Below are positions 43,397 to 53,079 of a DNA stretch of 64,000 nt, piece after piece; positions within the stretch are counted from its first letter, which is position 1; every line of letters starts with the position of its first letter. Source of the stretch: Brachybacterium sp042666875 (lineage in GTDB: Bacteria; Actinomycetota; Actinomycetes; Actinomycetales; Dermabacteraceae); the NCBI RefSeq assembly GCF_042666875.1, contig NZ_JBHTCX010000008.1, positions 1 to 64,000 on the forward strand. The letters run 5' to 3'. A model generated the notes under the pieces. It saw only the letters and a list, made by a program, of their open reading frames with translations, made no database searches and was not told where the DNA came from. A program made the position numbers and the translations under genes.

Positions 43397-44811
43397 GCGG
43401 ATCCACCCTCGTCGTCGGCGGCGGCCTCGCAGGGCTGCTCGCCGCCGTGCGGCACCAGCGCGCCGGACGCCGGGTGGTGCTGGTCGAGGCCGCGGACACC
43501 GTCGGCGGGGCGATCGCCGCCACCGAGGTCGCCGGCGTCCCCCTCAGCGCCGGCGCGGAGGCGTACTCGACCGGCTCCGGCGCGGTCGACGACCTGGTCG
43601 GCGAGCTCGGGCTGGCCGAGCAGGTCGTGGCCCCGAGGGAGGGGCTCGGCAGTCGCGTGGTCTCCGACGCCGGGGTCCACCGGGCCCCGGCCACCGCCCT
43701 GCTCGGCATCCCGGCCCGGCCCCTGGCGGCCGACGTCCGTGCCGTGCTCGGCCTCGCCGGGTCCCTGCGCGCGAGCCTCGAGCGTCTCCTGCCCGCCTCC
43801 TACGGCAACCGGCCCGGGGCCACCGTGGCCACACTGGTGCGCAAGCGGCTGGGACCCAGAGTGCTCGAGCGGCTGGTCGCCCCCGTCGTCGGCGGGGTGC
43901 ATTCGGCCGATCCGGCCACCCTCGAGTTCGCCGCCGCGTCCCCTCAGCTCGCGGCGGGCCTCGTGCGGCACGGCTCCCTGACCCGCGCCGTCGCCCGCCT
44001 GCGCGGCGGGTCCACGCAGAGCGCCGGCACCCGCGTGCACTCCCTGACGCCGACCATGGCCGTCCTGCCCGAGGCTCTGCGCGAGCGGATCCTCGCCGCC
44101 GGAGGCTTCCTGCGCACCGGTGTCGAGGTCTCGGCGCTCGAGCGCACCGCCACCACCTGGACCGTGCGCACCTCCCGCGGGGAGAGCCTCGAGGCGGACC
44201 ACCTCGTCCTCGCCTGCCCGCCGGACACCGCCCGTCAGCTGCTGGCCGGTGCCGCCCCCGAGATCGCCGACGCCATTCCGCAGGCCCCGTCGGCCGCGGT
44301 CCGACTGGTCGCCCTGGTGCTGGATGCGCCGGTCCTGGACGGCTTCCCCTCCGGGACCGGCGCACTGGTCGCGCCCGGCACGGCCGGGATCCGCGCGAAG
44401 GCCCTGACCCACGCGACCGCCAAGTGGGAGCATGTGCGCGCCCTCGCCCGAGAGGCCCTGCCGTCGGCCGCCTCCCCGCACGTGGTGCGGCTCTCCTACG
44501 GGCGGCCCGGCGAGCAGCTCCCGGATCTGGAGACCATCGTGGATCTGGCCCTGGCCGACGCCTCCCGGATCCTCGGCGCTCCCCTGACCCGGGAGCAGCT
44601 GCTGGGCTCACGTGTGATCGACTGGGACCGTGCCATGCGGCAGTCCCTGCCCGGCCACCGTGCCGCCCTCGATGCACTCCCCGATCTGCTCGCGGCCCTC
44701 GCGGACGGGCCCACCCTCGAACTCGTCGGCTCCTGGCGGGCCGGCACCGGCATCGACGCGATCGTGCGTGCCGACTCCTCCGCCTCCTCTGCACCGGAAG
44801 GACACTCCTGA
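43393..44811 (+). CDS. hemY: Coproporphyrinogen III oxidase, HemY/CgoX type
   Basis: A FAD enzyme that oxidises coproporphyrinogen III to coproporphyrin III in the coproporphyrin-dependent route. The 472-aa protein opens with the dinucleotide fold VVGGGLAGLLAAVRHQ and has the YGRPGEQLPD and GHRAALDALP regions of the family. In this route, found in Gram-positives, it works upstream of ferrochelatase and HemQ, both next to it. It overlaps hemE by four bases and hemQ by one. Confidence 0.92.
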   Translation: MSGSTLVVGGGLAGLLAAVRHQRAGRRVVLVEAADTVGGAIAATEVAGVPLSAGAEAYSTGSGAVDDLVGELGLAEQVVAPREGLGSRVVSDAGVHRAPATALLGIPARPLAADVRAVLGLAGSLRASLERLLPASYGNRPGATVATLVRKRLGPRVLERLVAPVVGGVHSADPATLEFAAASPQLAAGLVRHGSLTRAVARLRGGSTQSAGTRVHSLTPTMAVLPEALRERILAAGGFLRTGVEVSALERTATTWTVRTSRGESLEADHLVLACPPDTARQLLAGAAPEIADAIPQAPSAAVRLVALVLDAPVLDGFPSGTGALVAPGTAGIRAKALTHATAKWEHVRALAREALPSAASPHVVRLSYGRPGEQLPDLETIVDLALADASRILGAPLTREQLLGSRVIDWDRAMRQSLPGHRAALDALPDLLAALADGPTLELVGSWRAGTGIDAIVRADSSASSAPEGHS

Positions 44812-45557
44812 TGACCGAGACCCACCACCCCGCGCCCGCCACGGCGCCCGCCGATCCGTCCGACCCCGCCCAGGTCACCCGGTACACGAGCTACACGGTC
44901 TTCCGTCGGCTCGCCGGGCTCACCGAGGACGGCGAGGTCACCGCCGAGCAGATCACCGCGGCCCTGGGCGAGACCGTCCAGCTCATGGAATCCGCCCACG
45001 AGAGCGGCGTGGAGATCCTGGGCTTCTACGACGCCTCCGGCTTCCGCGCCGAGGACGACCTCCTGCTGTGGATGGCGGCCGACCGGCCCGAGGCGCTGCA
45101 GGCCGCGCTGCGCGAGTTCGAGACCTCCCTGCCGGGGACCTGGCTGAACCGCGAGTGGGCGTCCGTCGGCGTCCACCGCCAGGCCGAGTTCGCCCGCGCC
45201 CACGTCCCCTCCTTCATGGTCCCCAGCGCCGAGCGCAAGCAGTGGATCAGCGTCTACCCCTTCGTCCGCAGCTACGAGTGGTACCTGCTGGAGGATGACA
45301 AGCGCCGCGAGATGCTCATCGAGCACGGCAAGCTCGGCCGCGACTTTCCGCAGGTGGGTGCCAACACCGTCGCCGCCTTCGCGCTCGGCGACTACGAGTG
45401 GCTGCTCTCCTTCGAGGCCGACGACCTCCACGACCTGGTCGACATGATGCGCCACCTGCGCTATTCCGAGGCCCGCCTGCACGTGCGCAATGAGCTGCCC
45501 TTCCACACCGGTCGCCGCCTCGCAGCGCTCGAGGACGTCGCCGCCCTGCTGGCCTGA
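44811..45557 (+). CDS. hemQ: Coproheme decarboxylase (HemQ/ChdC)
   Basis: Oxidatively decarboxylates iron-coproporphyrin (coproheme) to heme b, the last step of this route. The 248-aa protein is of the chlorite-dismutase superfamily: RYTSYTVFRRL, MVPSAERKQWISVYPFVRS with the conserved Tyr, EWYLLEDDKRREMLIEHG, and FEADDLHDLVDMMRHLR. Start ATG at 44811 shares its first base with the hemY stop (TGATG). Its presence together with hemY and hemH marks the coproporphyrin branch rather than the protoporphyrin branch. Confidence 0.95.
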   Translation: MTETHHPAPATAPADPSDPAQVTRYTSYTVFRRLAGLTEDGEVTAEQITAALGETVQLMESAHESGVEILGFYDASGFRAEDDLLLWMAADRPEALQAALREFETSLPGTWLNREWASVGVHRQAEFARAHVPSFMVPSAERKQWISVYPFVRSYEWYLLEDDKRREMLIEHGKLGRDFPQVGANTVAAFALGDYEWLLSFEADDLHDLVDMMRHLRYSEARLHVRNELPFHTGRRLAALEDVAALLA

Positions 45558-45599
45558 ATCCCCCAGATCCGCTCCACCCGTTCCCGGAGGAACACCCAG

Positions 45600-46835
45600 A
45601 TGACCACCACCCAGCCCGCGCCGTACGACGCGATCATGTTCGCCTCCTTCGGCGGCCCCGAGGGACAGGACGACGTGATCCCGTTCCTGCGCAACGTCAC
45701 CCGCGGCCGCGGCGTGCCCGACGAGCGCCTGGAGGAGGTCGCCGGGCACTACCGCGCTCTCGGCGGCCGCTCCCCCATCAATGAGCAGAACCGCGCCATG
45801 ATCTCCGCCCTGGAGACGGAGCTCGCCGGCCGCGGCATCGACCTGCCGATCTACTTCGGAAACCGCAACTGGGAGCCGTACACGGCTGACGCGATCTCCT
45901 CGCTGCACGCCGACGGCCACCGCCGGGTGCTCGCCCTGATCACCAGCGCCTACTCTTCCTACTCCGGCTGCCGCCAGTACCGCGAGGACTTCGCCCGACG
46001 GCTGGACGAGGCGGGCCTGCTGGGCGAGATGAGCATCGAGAAGTCCCGTGCCTACTTCAACCACCCCGGCTTCCTGGAGCCCGTGGTCGACGGGGTCCGC
46101 TCCGCGCTGGCCGAGCTCCAGCGCGAGGGCCACGACGCCGACCGGGTGCGGGTGCTGTTCTCGACCCACTCCATCCCGCTGGCGATGGCCGCCGCCTCCG
46201 GGCCGGCCGGTGCCGAGGCCCCTGCCGTGCCCGGCACCGACGAGCAGGGCGCCGACGAGCAGGGGGGCTGGTACGTCGCCCAGCACCTGGCGGCCTGCCG
46301 CTACGTCATGGACCAGATCGAGGAGGACCTGCCCGGCCTTCCCGACTGGGAGCTGGTCTACCAGTCCCGCTCCGGCTCCCCGCACGTGCCGTGGCTCGAG
46401 CCCGACGTCAACGACGTCATCGAGCAGGTCGCGAGCGAGGACAGCGCCGACGCCGTGGTCGTGGTTCCGATCGGTTTCGTCAGCGACCACGTCGAGGTGA
46501 TCTGGGATCTGGACACCGAGGCGAAGGAGACCGCCGAGGAGCACGGGCTCGCCTTCCGCCGCGTCGCCACCTCCGGGACCGACGAACGGTTCATCGCGGC
46601 CCTGGCCGATGTCGTCGCCGAGCACCTCGATCCCTCCCGCGAGCGCGCCGCGGTCACCGAGCTCGGGCCCGTGGACGATCTGTGCGGCCATAACTGCTGT
46701 CAGCTCCACGCCGAGCGGGCGGTCCCCGCCGAGCACAGCATCGACTCCCTCGAGGAGATCGCGGCAGAGCTGCGCGAGCGGGACAGCGCCGCGCCAGCAC
46801 CGGCGGGAGCGACTCCGGCGGGAGCGGCCTCGTGA
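45600..46835 (+). CDS. hemH: Coproporphyrin III ferrochelatase
   Basis: Inserts Fe2+ into coproporphyrin III. The 411-aa protein has the catalytic His in FSTHSIP (about residue 185), the NRNWEPYTADAI and GSPHVPWLEPD motifs, and a C-terminal LCGHNCCQ cluster of cysteines, as expected for actinobacterial ferrochelatases that carry a 2Fe-2S cluster. An insert of Ala/Pro/Asp residues follows the catalytic His. GGAGG lies 11 bases before the ATG. The stop overlaps hemC by four bases. Confidence 0.93.
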   Translation: MTTTQPAPYDAIMFASFGGPEGQDDVIPFLRNVTRGRGVPDERLEEVAGHYRALGGRSPINEQNRAMISALETELAGRGIDLPIYFGNRNWEPYTADAISSLHADGHRRVLALITSAYSSYSGCRQYREDFARRLDEAGLLGEMSIEKSRAYFNHPGFLEPVVDGVRSALAELQREGHDADRVRVLFSTHSIPLAMAAASGPAGAEAPAVPGTDEQGADEQGGWYVAQHLAACRYVMDQIEEDLPGLPDWELVYQSRSGSPHVPWLEPDVNDVIEQVASEDSADAVVVVPIGFVSDHVEVIWDLDTEAKETAEEHGLAFRRVATSGTDERFIAALADVVAEHLDPSRERAAVTELGPVDDLCGHNCCQLHAERAVPAEHSIDSLEEIAAELRERDSAAPAPAGATPAGAAS

Positions 46836-47782
46836 GCCTGCGGATCGGCACCCGCGCCTCCCAGCTGGCCCTGACCCAGTCCGAGCAGGTGGGCCGAGCA
46901 CTCGTGGCCGGCAGCGGTCACGAGCTGGAGCTGGTCCACGTCAGCACCCACGGGGACGTGGATCGCACCAGTCCGCTGGCGCAGATCGGCGGCACGGGCG
47001 TGTTCGTCACCGCCGTGCGCCAGGCGCTGCTGGACGGCGAGGTCGACGTGGTGGTCCATTCCTGCAAGGACCTGCCCACCGCGCAGCCGCCGCAGATCGC
47101 CCTGGCCTGCATCCCGGCCCGGGAGGACCCGCGCGACGCGCTGTGCGCCCGCGACGGGCTCACCCTCGCGCAGCTGCCCCAGGGGGCCAAGGTCGGCACC
47201 GGCTCCCCCCGCCGCGGGGCGCAGCTGCTGCGCGCCCGCCCGGATCTCGACGTGGTCGACATCCGCGGCAATGTGGAGACCCGGCTCGCCCGGGCACTCG
47301 GGTCCGACGCGGATCTGGACGCGGTGGTGCTGGCTGCCTCCGGCCTGCAGCGCGTGGGCCGCGGCGAGGTGATCAGCGAGCTGCTGCCCGTCGAGGTGAT
47401 GCTGGCCGCGCCCGCCCAGGGCGCCCTGGCGGTCGAGGTGCGGGCGGACGCAGCGGAGGTGGCAGCGGAGCCCGGCACGGACTCCTGGCTCCCCGCCGCC
47501 CTGACCGCCGTCGAGGACGGCGGCACCCGCGCCGCCATCACCGCCGAGCGCGCTCTGCTGGGGTCCCTGGAGGCGGGCTGCTCCGCCCCGGTCGCCGCGT
47601 TCGCCGAGGTCACCGGGTCCTCACTGCGGCTGCGGGCCCTGGCGATCCGGCCCGACGGATCCCACGTCGTCGAGGGCGAGGCCGTCGGGGCGCTCGGGGA
47701 CCCGGCCCGGCTCGGCGAGGATCTCGCCGCGGACCTGCTCGAGCGCGGAGCCGGGGAGATCCTCGCGGAGGCGAAGGCCTGA
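46832..47782 (+). CDS. hemC: Hydroxymethylbilane synthase
   Basis: Condenses four porphobilinogen units into hydroxymethylbilane. The 316-aa protein begins RIGTRASQLALTQSEQV, has the KDLPT segment and the dipyrromethane cofactor Cys250 in EAGCSAPVA. GTG at 46832 overlaps the hemH stop (GTGA). The hemD start shares a base with the hemC stop. Confidence 0.95.
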   Translation: MSLRIGTRASQLALTQSEQVGRALVAGSGHELELVHVSTHGDVDRTSPLAQIGGTGVFVTAVRQALLDGEVDVVVHSCKDLPTAQPPQIALACIPAREDPRDALCARDGLTLAQLPQGAKVGTGSPRRGAQLLRARPDLDVVDIRGNVETRLARALGSDADLDAVVLAASGLQRVGRGEVISELLPVEVMLAAPAQGALAVEVRADAAEVAAEPGTDSWLPAALTAVEDGGTRAAITAERALLGSLEAGCSAPVAAFAEVTGSSLRLRALAIRPDGSHVVEGEAVGALGDPARLGEDLAADLLERGAGEILAEAKA

Positions 47783-48561
47783 TGACCCACCCGTCCCGCG
47801 GCCGTCCCGTCCTGGTCACCCGACCGGCCGGACGCGCGGACGGCCTGGTCGCGCTCTTGGAGGAACTCGGTCTGACCGTCCGGCACCAGCCGCTGGTCCG
47901 CCTCGTGCTCGAGGGCGGCCCGGAGCTGACCGCGGCGCTCGACCGCCTGGCCGCCGGAGCCTTCACGCAGCTGGTGGTCACCTCCCGCACCGCCGTCGAG
48001 GCGATGCTCGTCCGCAGCCCGAGCGTCACCGTCCACCCGAACACCCAGGTGGTCGCGGTCGGCGAGGGCACCGCGTCGGCTCTCACCACAGCCGGTGCCC
48101 CACCGGACCTGGTCGCCTCCGGCTCCGGCGCCGCGCTGGTGAGAGAGATCCCTCCGGCCGACGTCTCTCCCGGCGCCGCCGGTGCGGCCGGGACTGCCGG
48201 GCCCGCCACGGTCCTGTTCCCGGCCTCGGCCGCCGCCTCCCCCGTCGTGCCCGACGGCCTGCGCGCCAAGGGCTATCGGGTCGAGCACGTCATCGCCTAC
48301 CGTCCCGAGCCGGTCGAGCCGCCCGCCGAGTTCGCCCGCGCGCTGGCCGCCGGCGACGTCGGCGCGATCGTGCTGACGTCCCCGATGGCCGCCCGTCTGG
48401 CCGCGGAGCTCGGCGTCCACGCCTCGATCCCCGTCGTCACCATCGGAGATCCCACCAGCGAGGCCGCCCGCGCGGCAGGCCTCGACGTCACCCAGCAGGC
48501 CGCCGCGCCCACCGATGCGGACCTCGCCGACGCGGTGAGAGCCGTGCTGGCTCGCCCCTGA
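47782..48561 (+). CDS. hemD: Uroporphyrinogen-III synthase
   Basis: Closes and flips ring D of hydroxymethylbilane to make uroporphyrinogen III. The 259-aa protein shows the two-lobe HemD pattern: VLVTRPAGRADGLVALLEEL, TQLVVTSRTAVEAM, VIAYRPEPVEPP and AIVLTSPMAARLAAEL. The start is fixed by the TGATG overlap with hemC. Only a weakly similar paralogue is found elsewhere in the window (37349). Confidence 0.92.
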   Translation: MTHPSRGRPVLVTRPAGRADGLVALLEELGLTVRHQPLVRLVLEGGPELTAALDRLAAGAFTQLVVTSRTAVEAMLVRSPSVTVHPNTQVVAVGEGTASALTTAGAPPDLVASGSGAALVREIPPADVSPGAAGAAGTAGPATVLFPASAAASPVVPDGLRAKGYRVEHVIAYRPEPVEPPAEFARALAAGDVGAIVLTSPMAARLAAELGVHASIPVVTIGDPTSEAARAAGLDVTQQAAAPTDADLADAVRAVLARP

Positions 48562-48601
48562 CCCGCCACCGAATCCACCGCTCACGATTCCAGGAGTTCT
48601 C

Positions 48602-49630
48602 ATGACCACCCCGTCCTCCGTCGGCCCCACCCCGATCGACCGGCCTCGCCGCCTGCGCTCGAACGCGGCCATGCGGTCGCTGGTCCGGGAGAGCACCCTG
48701 CGCCCCGCCGACCTCGTGCTGCCGATGTTCGTGCGCGAGGGCGCCACCGAGCCCACGCCCATCACCTCGATGCCCGGAGTCCAGCAGCACTCTCTGGACT
48801 CCCTGGTCGCGGCCGCCACCGAGGCGGTCGAGCGCGGCGTGGGCGGGCTCATGCTGTTCGGCGTGCCCGAGCACAAGGACGCGATCGGCTCCGGCGCCAC
48901 CGACCCCAACGGCATCCTCAACCAGGCCCTGGCGCGGCTGCGCTCCGAGCTAGGCGATTCCACCGTGATCATGGCGGACCTGTGCCTGGACGAGTTCACC
49001 GACCACGGCCACTGCGGCGTGCTCGACGCCGACGGCCGGGTCGACAACGACGCCAGCCTGCTGCGCTACCGCGAGATGGCCCTCGCCCAGGCGGAGGCCG
49101 GCGCGCACCTGCTGGGGCCCTCGGGCATGATGGACGGCCAGATCGCCGCGATCCGCGAGGCGCTGGACGACGCCGGCCACCTCGAGGTGGCGCTGTACGC
49201 CTACACCGCCAAGTACGCCTCGGCGTTCTACGGGCCGTTCCGCGAGGCCGTCGACTCCACGTTGCAGGGCGATCGGCGCACCTACCAGCAGGATCCGGCC
49301 AATGGCCGTGAGGCGCTGCGCGAGCTCTCCCTCGACCTCGCCGAGGGCGCTGACCTGGTGATGGTCAAGCCCGGCTTGCCCTACCTCGACGTGCTGCGCG
49401 ACGTGGCCGAGCAGTCCCCGGTACCGGTGGGGACCTACCAGGTCTCCGGCGAGTACGCGATGATCGAGGCGGCTGCCGCCAACGGCTGGGTGGACCGCGA
49501 CCGCACCGTGCTGGAGTCGCTGCTGGCCTTCCGCCGCGCCGGCGCCTCGACCGTGCTGACCTACTACGCGAGCGAGGTCGCCGGGTGGTACCGCGACGGC
49601 CTCCCGGCCCACCTGCGCGAGTTCTTCTGA
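48602..49630 (+). CDS. hemB: Porphobilinogen synthase
   Basis: Joins two 5-aminolevulinate molecules to porphobilinogen. The 342-aa protein has the family end of RPADLVLPMFVREG, the metal-site region DLCLDEFTDHGHCG, the first Schiff-base Lys in AYTAKYASAFYGPFREA and the second, Lys256, in MVKPGLPYLD. AGGAG lies 6 bases before the ATG. It is separated from hemL by a 97-bp gap with hexamer repeats. Confidence 0.95.
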   Translation: MTTPSSVGPTPIDRPRRLRSNAAMRSLVRESTLRPADLVLPMFVREGATEPTPITSMPGVQQHSLDSLVAAATEAVERGVGGLMLFGVPEHKDAIGSGATDPNGILNQALARLRSELGDSTVIMADLCLDEFTDHGHCGVLDADGRVDNDASLLRYREMALAQAEAGAHLLGPSGMMDGQIAAIREALDDAGHLEVALYAYTAKYASAFYGPFREAVDSTLQGDRRTYQQDPANGREALRELSLDLAEGADLVMVKPGLPYLDVLRDVAEQSPVPVGTYQVSGEYAMIEAAAANGWVDRDRTVLESLLAFRRAGASTVLTYYASEVAGWYRDGLPAHLREFF

Positions 49631-49664
49631 GCCGCTCACGCCGGCACCGGCACCCGTTGCCGTT

Positions 49665-49693
49665 CTCGCACCCGCACCCGCACCCGCACCCGT
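49665..49693. repeat. CACCCG hexamer repeats between hemB and hemL
   Basis: The 97-bp hemB-hemL gap contains at least four tandem CACCCG units, preceded by more degenerate CGGCACC units. It is a simple repeat, not CRISPR, and could vary in copy number and alter the spacing upstream of hemL. Confidence 0.65.
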
Positions 49694-49727
49694 TCGGATC
49701 ATTCCCCGCACCCGTCAGGAGTCCTCG

Positions 49728-51041
49728 ATGACCACCTCCTCCCCCGTCTCCGCCGACCTCTTCGCCCGCGCCCAGAAGGTGATCGCCTCCGGCGTGAACT
49801 CGCCCGTGCGTGCCTACGGCTCCGTCGGCGGCACCCCGCCGTTCATCACCAGCGCCTCCGGTGCCCTGCTGCACGACGCCGACGGCCGCGAGTACGTCGA
49901 CCTGGTCGGATCCTGGGGCCCGATGATCCTCGGCCATGCTCATGAGGGCGTCGTCGAGGCGGTGCGCGAGGCGGCCGGTCGCGGGCTCTCCTTCGGCGCC
50001 CCGCAGCCGGGCGAGGTCACGCTCGCCGAGGAGGTCGCCTCGCGGGTGGGACCGATCGAGCAGTTGCGCCTGGTCAACTCCGGCACCGAGGCGACGATGA
50101 GCGCGCTGCGGGTGGCACGGGCCGCGACCGGACGCGACGTGGTCGTGAAGTTCGCCGGTTGCTACCACGGGCACGTCGACGCCCTGCTGGCCGAGGCCGG
50201 CAGCGGCGTGGCCACGTTCGCGATGCCGGGCTCGGCCGGAGTGACCGCGGCGACCGCGCGCGACACCGTGGTTCTGCCGTACGGGGACCGCGAGGCGGTG
50301 GCGGCCCTGTTCGCCGAGCGGGGCAGCGAGATCGCCGCGGTGATCACCGAGGCGGCGCCGGCGAACATGGGCGTCGTCCCGCCGCTGGAGGCCGACGGGT
50401 CCGGTTTCAACCGCTTCCTGTCCGAGACCGCGCACGCGGCGGGCTCTCTGCTGATCACGGACGAGGTGCTGACCGGGTTCCGCGCGAGCCGCGAGGGCTA
50501 CTACGGGATCGACGGCGAGGGCTGGGCGCCGGATCTGATGACGTTCGGCAAGGTCATCGGAGGCGGTCTGCCGGTGGGTGCCTTCGGCGGGCGCCGGGAC
50601 CTGATGGACCTGCTCTCCCCCGCCGGGCCCGTGTACCAGGCCGGCACGCTGTCGGGGAACCCGCTGGCGACGGCGGCGGGCCTGGCGACCTTCGCCGGGC
50701 TGGACGAGGCCGCCTACGAGAGGCTCGGCGCCGCATCCCGCACCCTGCAGCAGCTGGTGGCCGATGCGCTGACCGCCGCCGGTGTGCCGCACGTGATCCA
50801 GACGGCCGGCACGCTCTTCTCGGTGTTCTTCCGCGAGGAGCCGGTGACGACGTACGAGGATGCGAAGGCGCAGGACACCGAGGCGTTCACGCGTTTCTTC
50901 CACGCCATGCTCGAGGCGGGCGTCTACCTGCCTCCGTCGGCCTTCGAGGCCTGGTTCGTCTCGACCGCCCACACGCAGGACGTGCTGGACCGCATCGCGG
51001 AGGCTCTGCCGGGCGCGGCGAAGGCTGCGGCCGCGGTGTGA
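49728..51041 (+). CDS. hemL: Glutamate-1-semialdehyde 2,1-aminomutase
   Basis: A PLP enzyme that turns glutamate-1-semialdehyde into 5-aminolevulinate, the step after HemA. The 437-aa protein has SGVNSPVRAYGSVGG at the N-terminus, LVNSGTEATMSALRVAR, the PLP Lys275 in TFGKVIGGGLPVGAF and GTLSGNPLA. AGGAGT lies 6 bases before the ATG. It is the last gene of the heme run; the convergent DUF222 gene follows after 30 bases. Confidence 0.95.
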   Translation: MTTSSPVSADLFARAQKVIASGVNSPVRAYGSVGGTPPFITSASGALLHDADGREYVDLVGSWGPMILGHAHEGVVEAVREAAGRGLSFGAPQPGEVTLAEEVASRVGPIEQLRLVNSGTEATMSALRVARAATGRDVVVKFAGCYHGHVDALLAEAGSGVATFAMPGSAGVTAATARDTVVLPYGDREAVAALFAERGSEIAAVITEAAPANMGVVPPLEADGSGFNRFLSETAHAAGSLLITDEVLTGFRASREGYYGIDGEGWAPDLMTFGKVIGGGLPVGAFGGRRDLMDLLSPAGPVYQAGTLSGNPLATAAGLATFAGLDEAAYERLGAASRTLQQLVADALTAAGVPHVIQTAGTLFSVFFREEPVTTYEDAKAQDTEAFTRFFHAMLEAGVYLPPSAFEAWFVSTAHTQDVLDRIAEALPGAAKAAAAV

Positions 51042-51071
51042 GCTGAGGGGGAACCGCGGGCGCAGGCGGGT

Positions 51072-52808
51072 TCAGGCACGGGGCCCGCGACCGCGGGCGG
51101 CGCGTCCGATACGTGTTCGTCGGCGGTTCCGATGCGGGCTGCGTCGGGCGTGCTCCCGCCGTCGGCCCGGGCCCTGCGTCCGCCGGTCGTCTGTGCGCTG
51201 ATCATCGCTGCGCGGTGCTTTCAGCCTCTGCCTTAGCCTCGGCCTCGGCCGCCGGCCGTTCCTCGGCCGTGCCTTCCTGGTCTTCCCCGTCTTCGCTCGC
51301 TCCGCTGCCGCCTTCGCGGAGCGGACGCTCCCGGCGGGAGCGCGATCCGGGATCGGGCGCGTCAAGGCCTCGGCCGTGGTCGTGCGAGTGGTGCCGGTGC
51401 GGGTGGTCCAGGTGACACGGTGGCCGGGCGCGCCAGGGTCGCGTCGGACGCTGCGCAGCTGCTGTTCCTTGCCGTTGCACAGCGCGCAGAGGCCCTGACC
51501 GTTCTCGAGGCAGGTGTGGCCACCGGTGGCGTGCGGGGTGATGTGGTCGGTCTGGCGGATCGGTGCGTCGCAGAACGGCCCACGACAGGTCGCATCCCGC
51601 CACAGCACGAATCGCGCCAGGGCCTTGGGGAAGGTACGGGCCACCGAATCGACCCCGACCAGTTCGCCCGTCGTGGGGTGGGTGTAGAGCCGACGGAGAA
51701 CAGCCCGCAGCTCGGGACCGTCCGGGCCGAGGGCATCCCGGGCGCCCTCGCCGGGCGGGCGGAAGAGAGTCCTGAGCTCCTCGCGGATCGCCTCGGCGGG
51801 AACAGGTCCGTACCCCTCGATGCGAGCCAGGTCCCCGCTGTGCGGATGCAGCAGAGCGCGGTCGGTGATCATCACGCCGATGTCCAGCGAGTCGGACTCC
51901 ATCGCACCGTCGTCGCCGAGCAGCGTGGCCACGAAGGAGTCGGCCTGGATCGCTGCATGGCCGCGCTTGTCCCCGTCGGCGCGCTGGCGTTCGGCGTCGA
52001 GGCTGAGCCGTTTGCGGATCTTGGCGGCATCCAGCGCGGGGACGCGGGCCGAGACGGTGGCCATGCCGTGCTCGCCCCGACGCACGGTGACGTATCGCTT
52101 CTGGCGCGACGTGAGATGTCTGCGCTCCTCGCCACCGGCATCCGCTTCCTCGATCACGGCGTCGACCTCGCGTTTCCACCGCTCAGGGCCTGCGGCATCC
52201 AGATCCGGCAGCCGTTCACCGAGGTGCTCATCCACCTTCTCCCGCTGCGTCGGTGACAGGGGCGCGACGGAGGTGGCGGTGGCCTGCGCGGCCTTGGAAC
52301 TGACCTGTGCCGTCGCGAGCGCCTCGAGGATGTTGGGCATGGACTCCACCAGTCGCCGACTGGAGGCGACAGTTCGGCCCGACGTCGAGGGGGATCGGCG
52401 TGTGACCATCGAGACCTCTCGCGCCGCGGTCCGCTCCGCCTGCTTGTCGAGCACGCGGTCCGACGGGGCGGCCCCCGGCTCATTCGCCGCGTCGGCGGCA
52501 GCTTCGGCGTGACGATCCCGCTTGAGGGAGTCCGCCAGGGCCACCACGGCGCGGGCTTCGAGAGCGTCGAGAGCGCCCGTCGCTTCATGGATCCGCCCGA
52601 TCACGTCCCTGAATTCGGTCGCCGGGTGCGTCCCTGGCTCGAAGATCTCTCCCGGTTCCGTGGCGAGGGAGGAGAGCAGGTAGACGATGTCGCCGAGTTC
52701 TGTCGCGAGCCGCCGAGGACCACCTGCGCGCACGGTCTCGACCAGCCGCTCGGAGTAACCCCCGGCGGTCTGATCGCGGCCCGGCTGTCCCGGCTCGGAA
52801 GTAGTCAT
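51072..52808 (-). CDS. DUF222/HNH endonuclease-domain protein
   Basis: A 578-aa protein of the actinobacterial 13E12-like type. The long helical DUF222 region covers about residues 50-370. A C-terminal HNH motif (CRGPFCDAPIRQTDHITPH, then GGHTCLENGQGLCALCNGKEQ) contains the zinc-binding cysteines and catalytic His. A basic Arg/Lys/Pro-rich tail follows. Such genes are multicopy in actinobacterial genomes and their role is not known; nuclease activity is inferred from the motif. ATG at 52808 fits the conserved length; the frame stays open upstream to 53018 without a better start. Confidence 0.85.
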   Translation of the reverse strand: MTTSEPGQPGRDQTAGGYSERLVETVRAGGPRRLATELGDIVYLLSSLATEPGEIFEPGTHPATEFRDVIGRIHEATGALDALEARAVVALADSLKRDRHAEAAADAANEPGAAPSDRVLDKQAERTAAREVSMVTRRSPSTSGRTVASSRRLVESMPNILEALATAQVSSKAAQATATSVAPLSPTQREKVDEHLGERLPDLDAAGPERWKREVDAVIEEADAGGEERRHLTSRQKRYVTVRRGEHGMATVSARVPALDAAKIRKRLSLDAERQRADGDKRGHAAIQADSFVATLLGDDGAMESDSLDIGVMITDRALLHPHSGDLARIEGYGPVPAEAIREELRTLFRPPGEGARDALGPDGPELRAVLRRLYTHPTTGELVGVDSVARTFPKALARFVLWRDATCRGPFCDAPIRQTDHITPHATGGHTCLENGQGLCALCNGKEQQLRSVRRDPGAPGHRVTWTTRTGTTRTTTAEALTRPIPDRAPAGSVRSAKAAAERAKTGKTRKARPRNGRRPRPRLRQRLKAPRSDDQRTDDRRTQGPGRRREHARRSPHRNRRRTRIGRAARGRGPRA

Positions 52809-53079
52809 GCGTCCACAGTGCAGCGCTGCGGTACGGCGGAGAAGCTGTCCGCCGAGAATGTGGAGAACTTCCGTTGTGGAGGAATCCTCACCGGTGTGAG
52901 GACGGAGGCGGACCGGATCCTGCGCCAGCACGAGCCGTATAGAAGGCCATCTTCGTGATCGGCCACAAGAACGCCCTTGACGCTCCGCGTCGGCCTTTGA
53001 CAGTTCATGACGGCGCACTCGACAACGTCAGCTCGACCGCCGCACAGTGAAGGGGCGCCGTCAGCCGAGACCGGCGCAT

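Noticed and set aside
49665..49693. CRISPR array
   Set aside because: Units are 6 bp and contiguous with no spacers; no cas gene is present.
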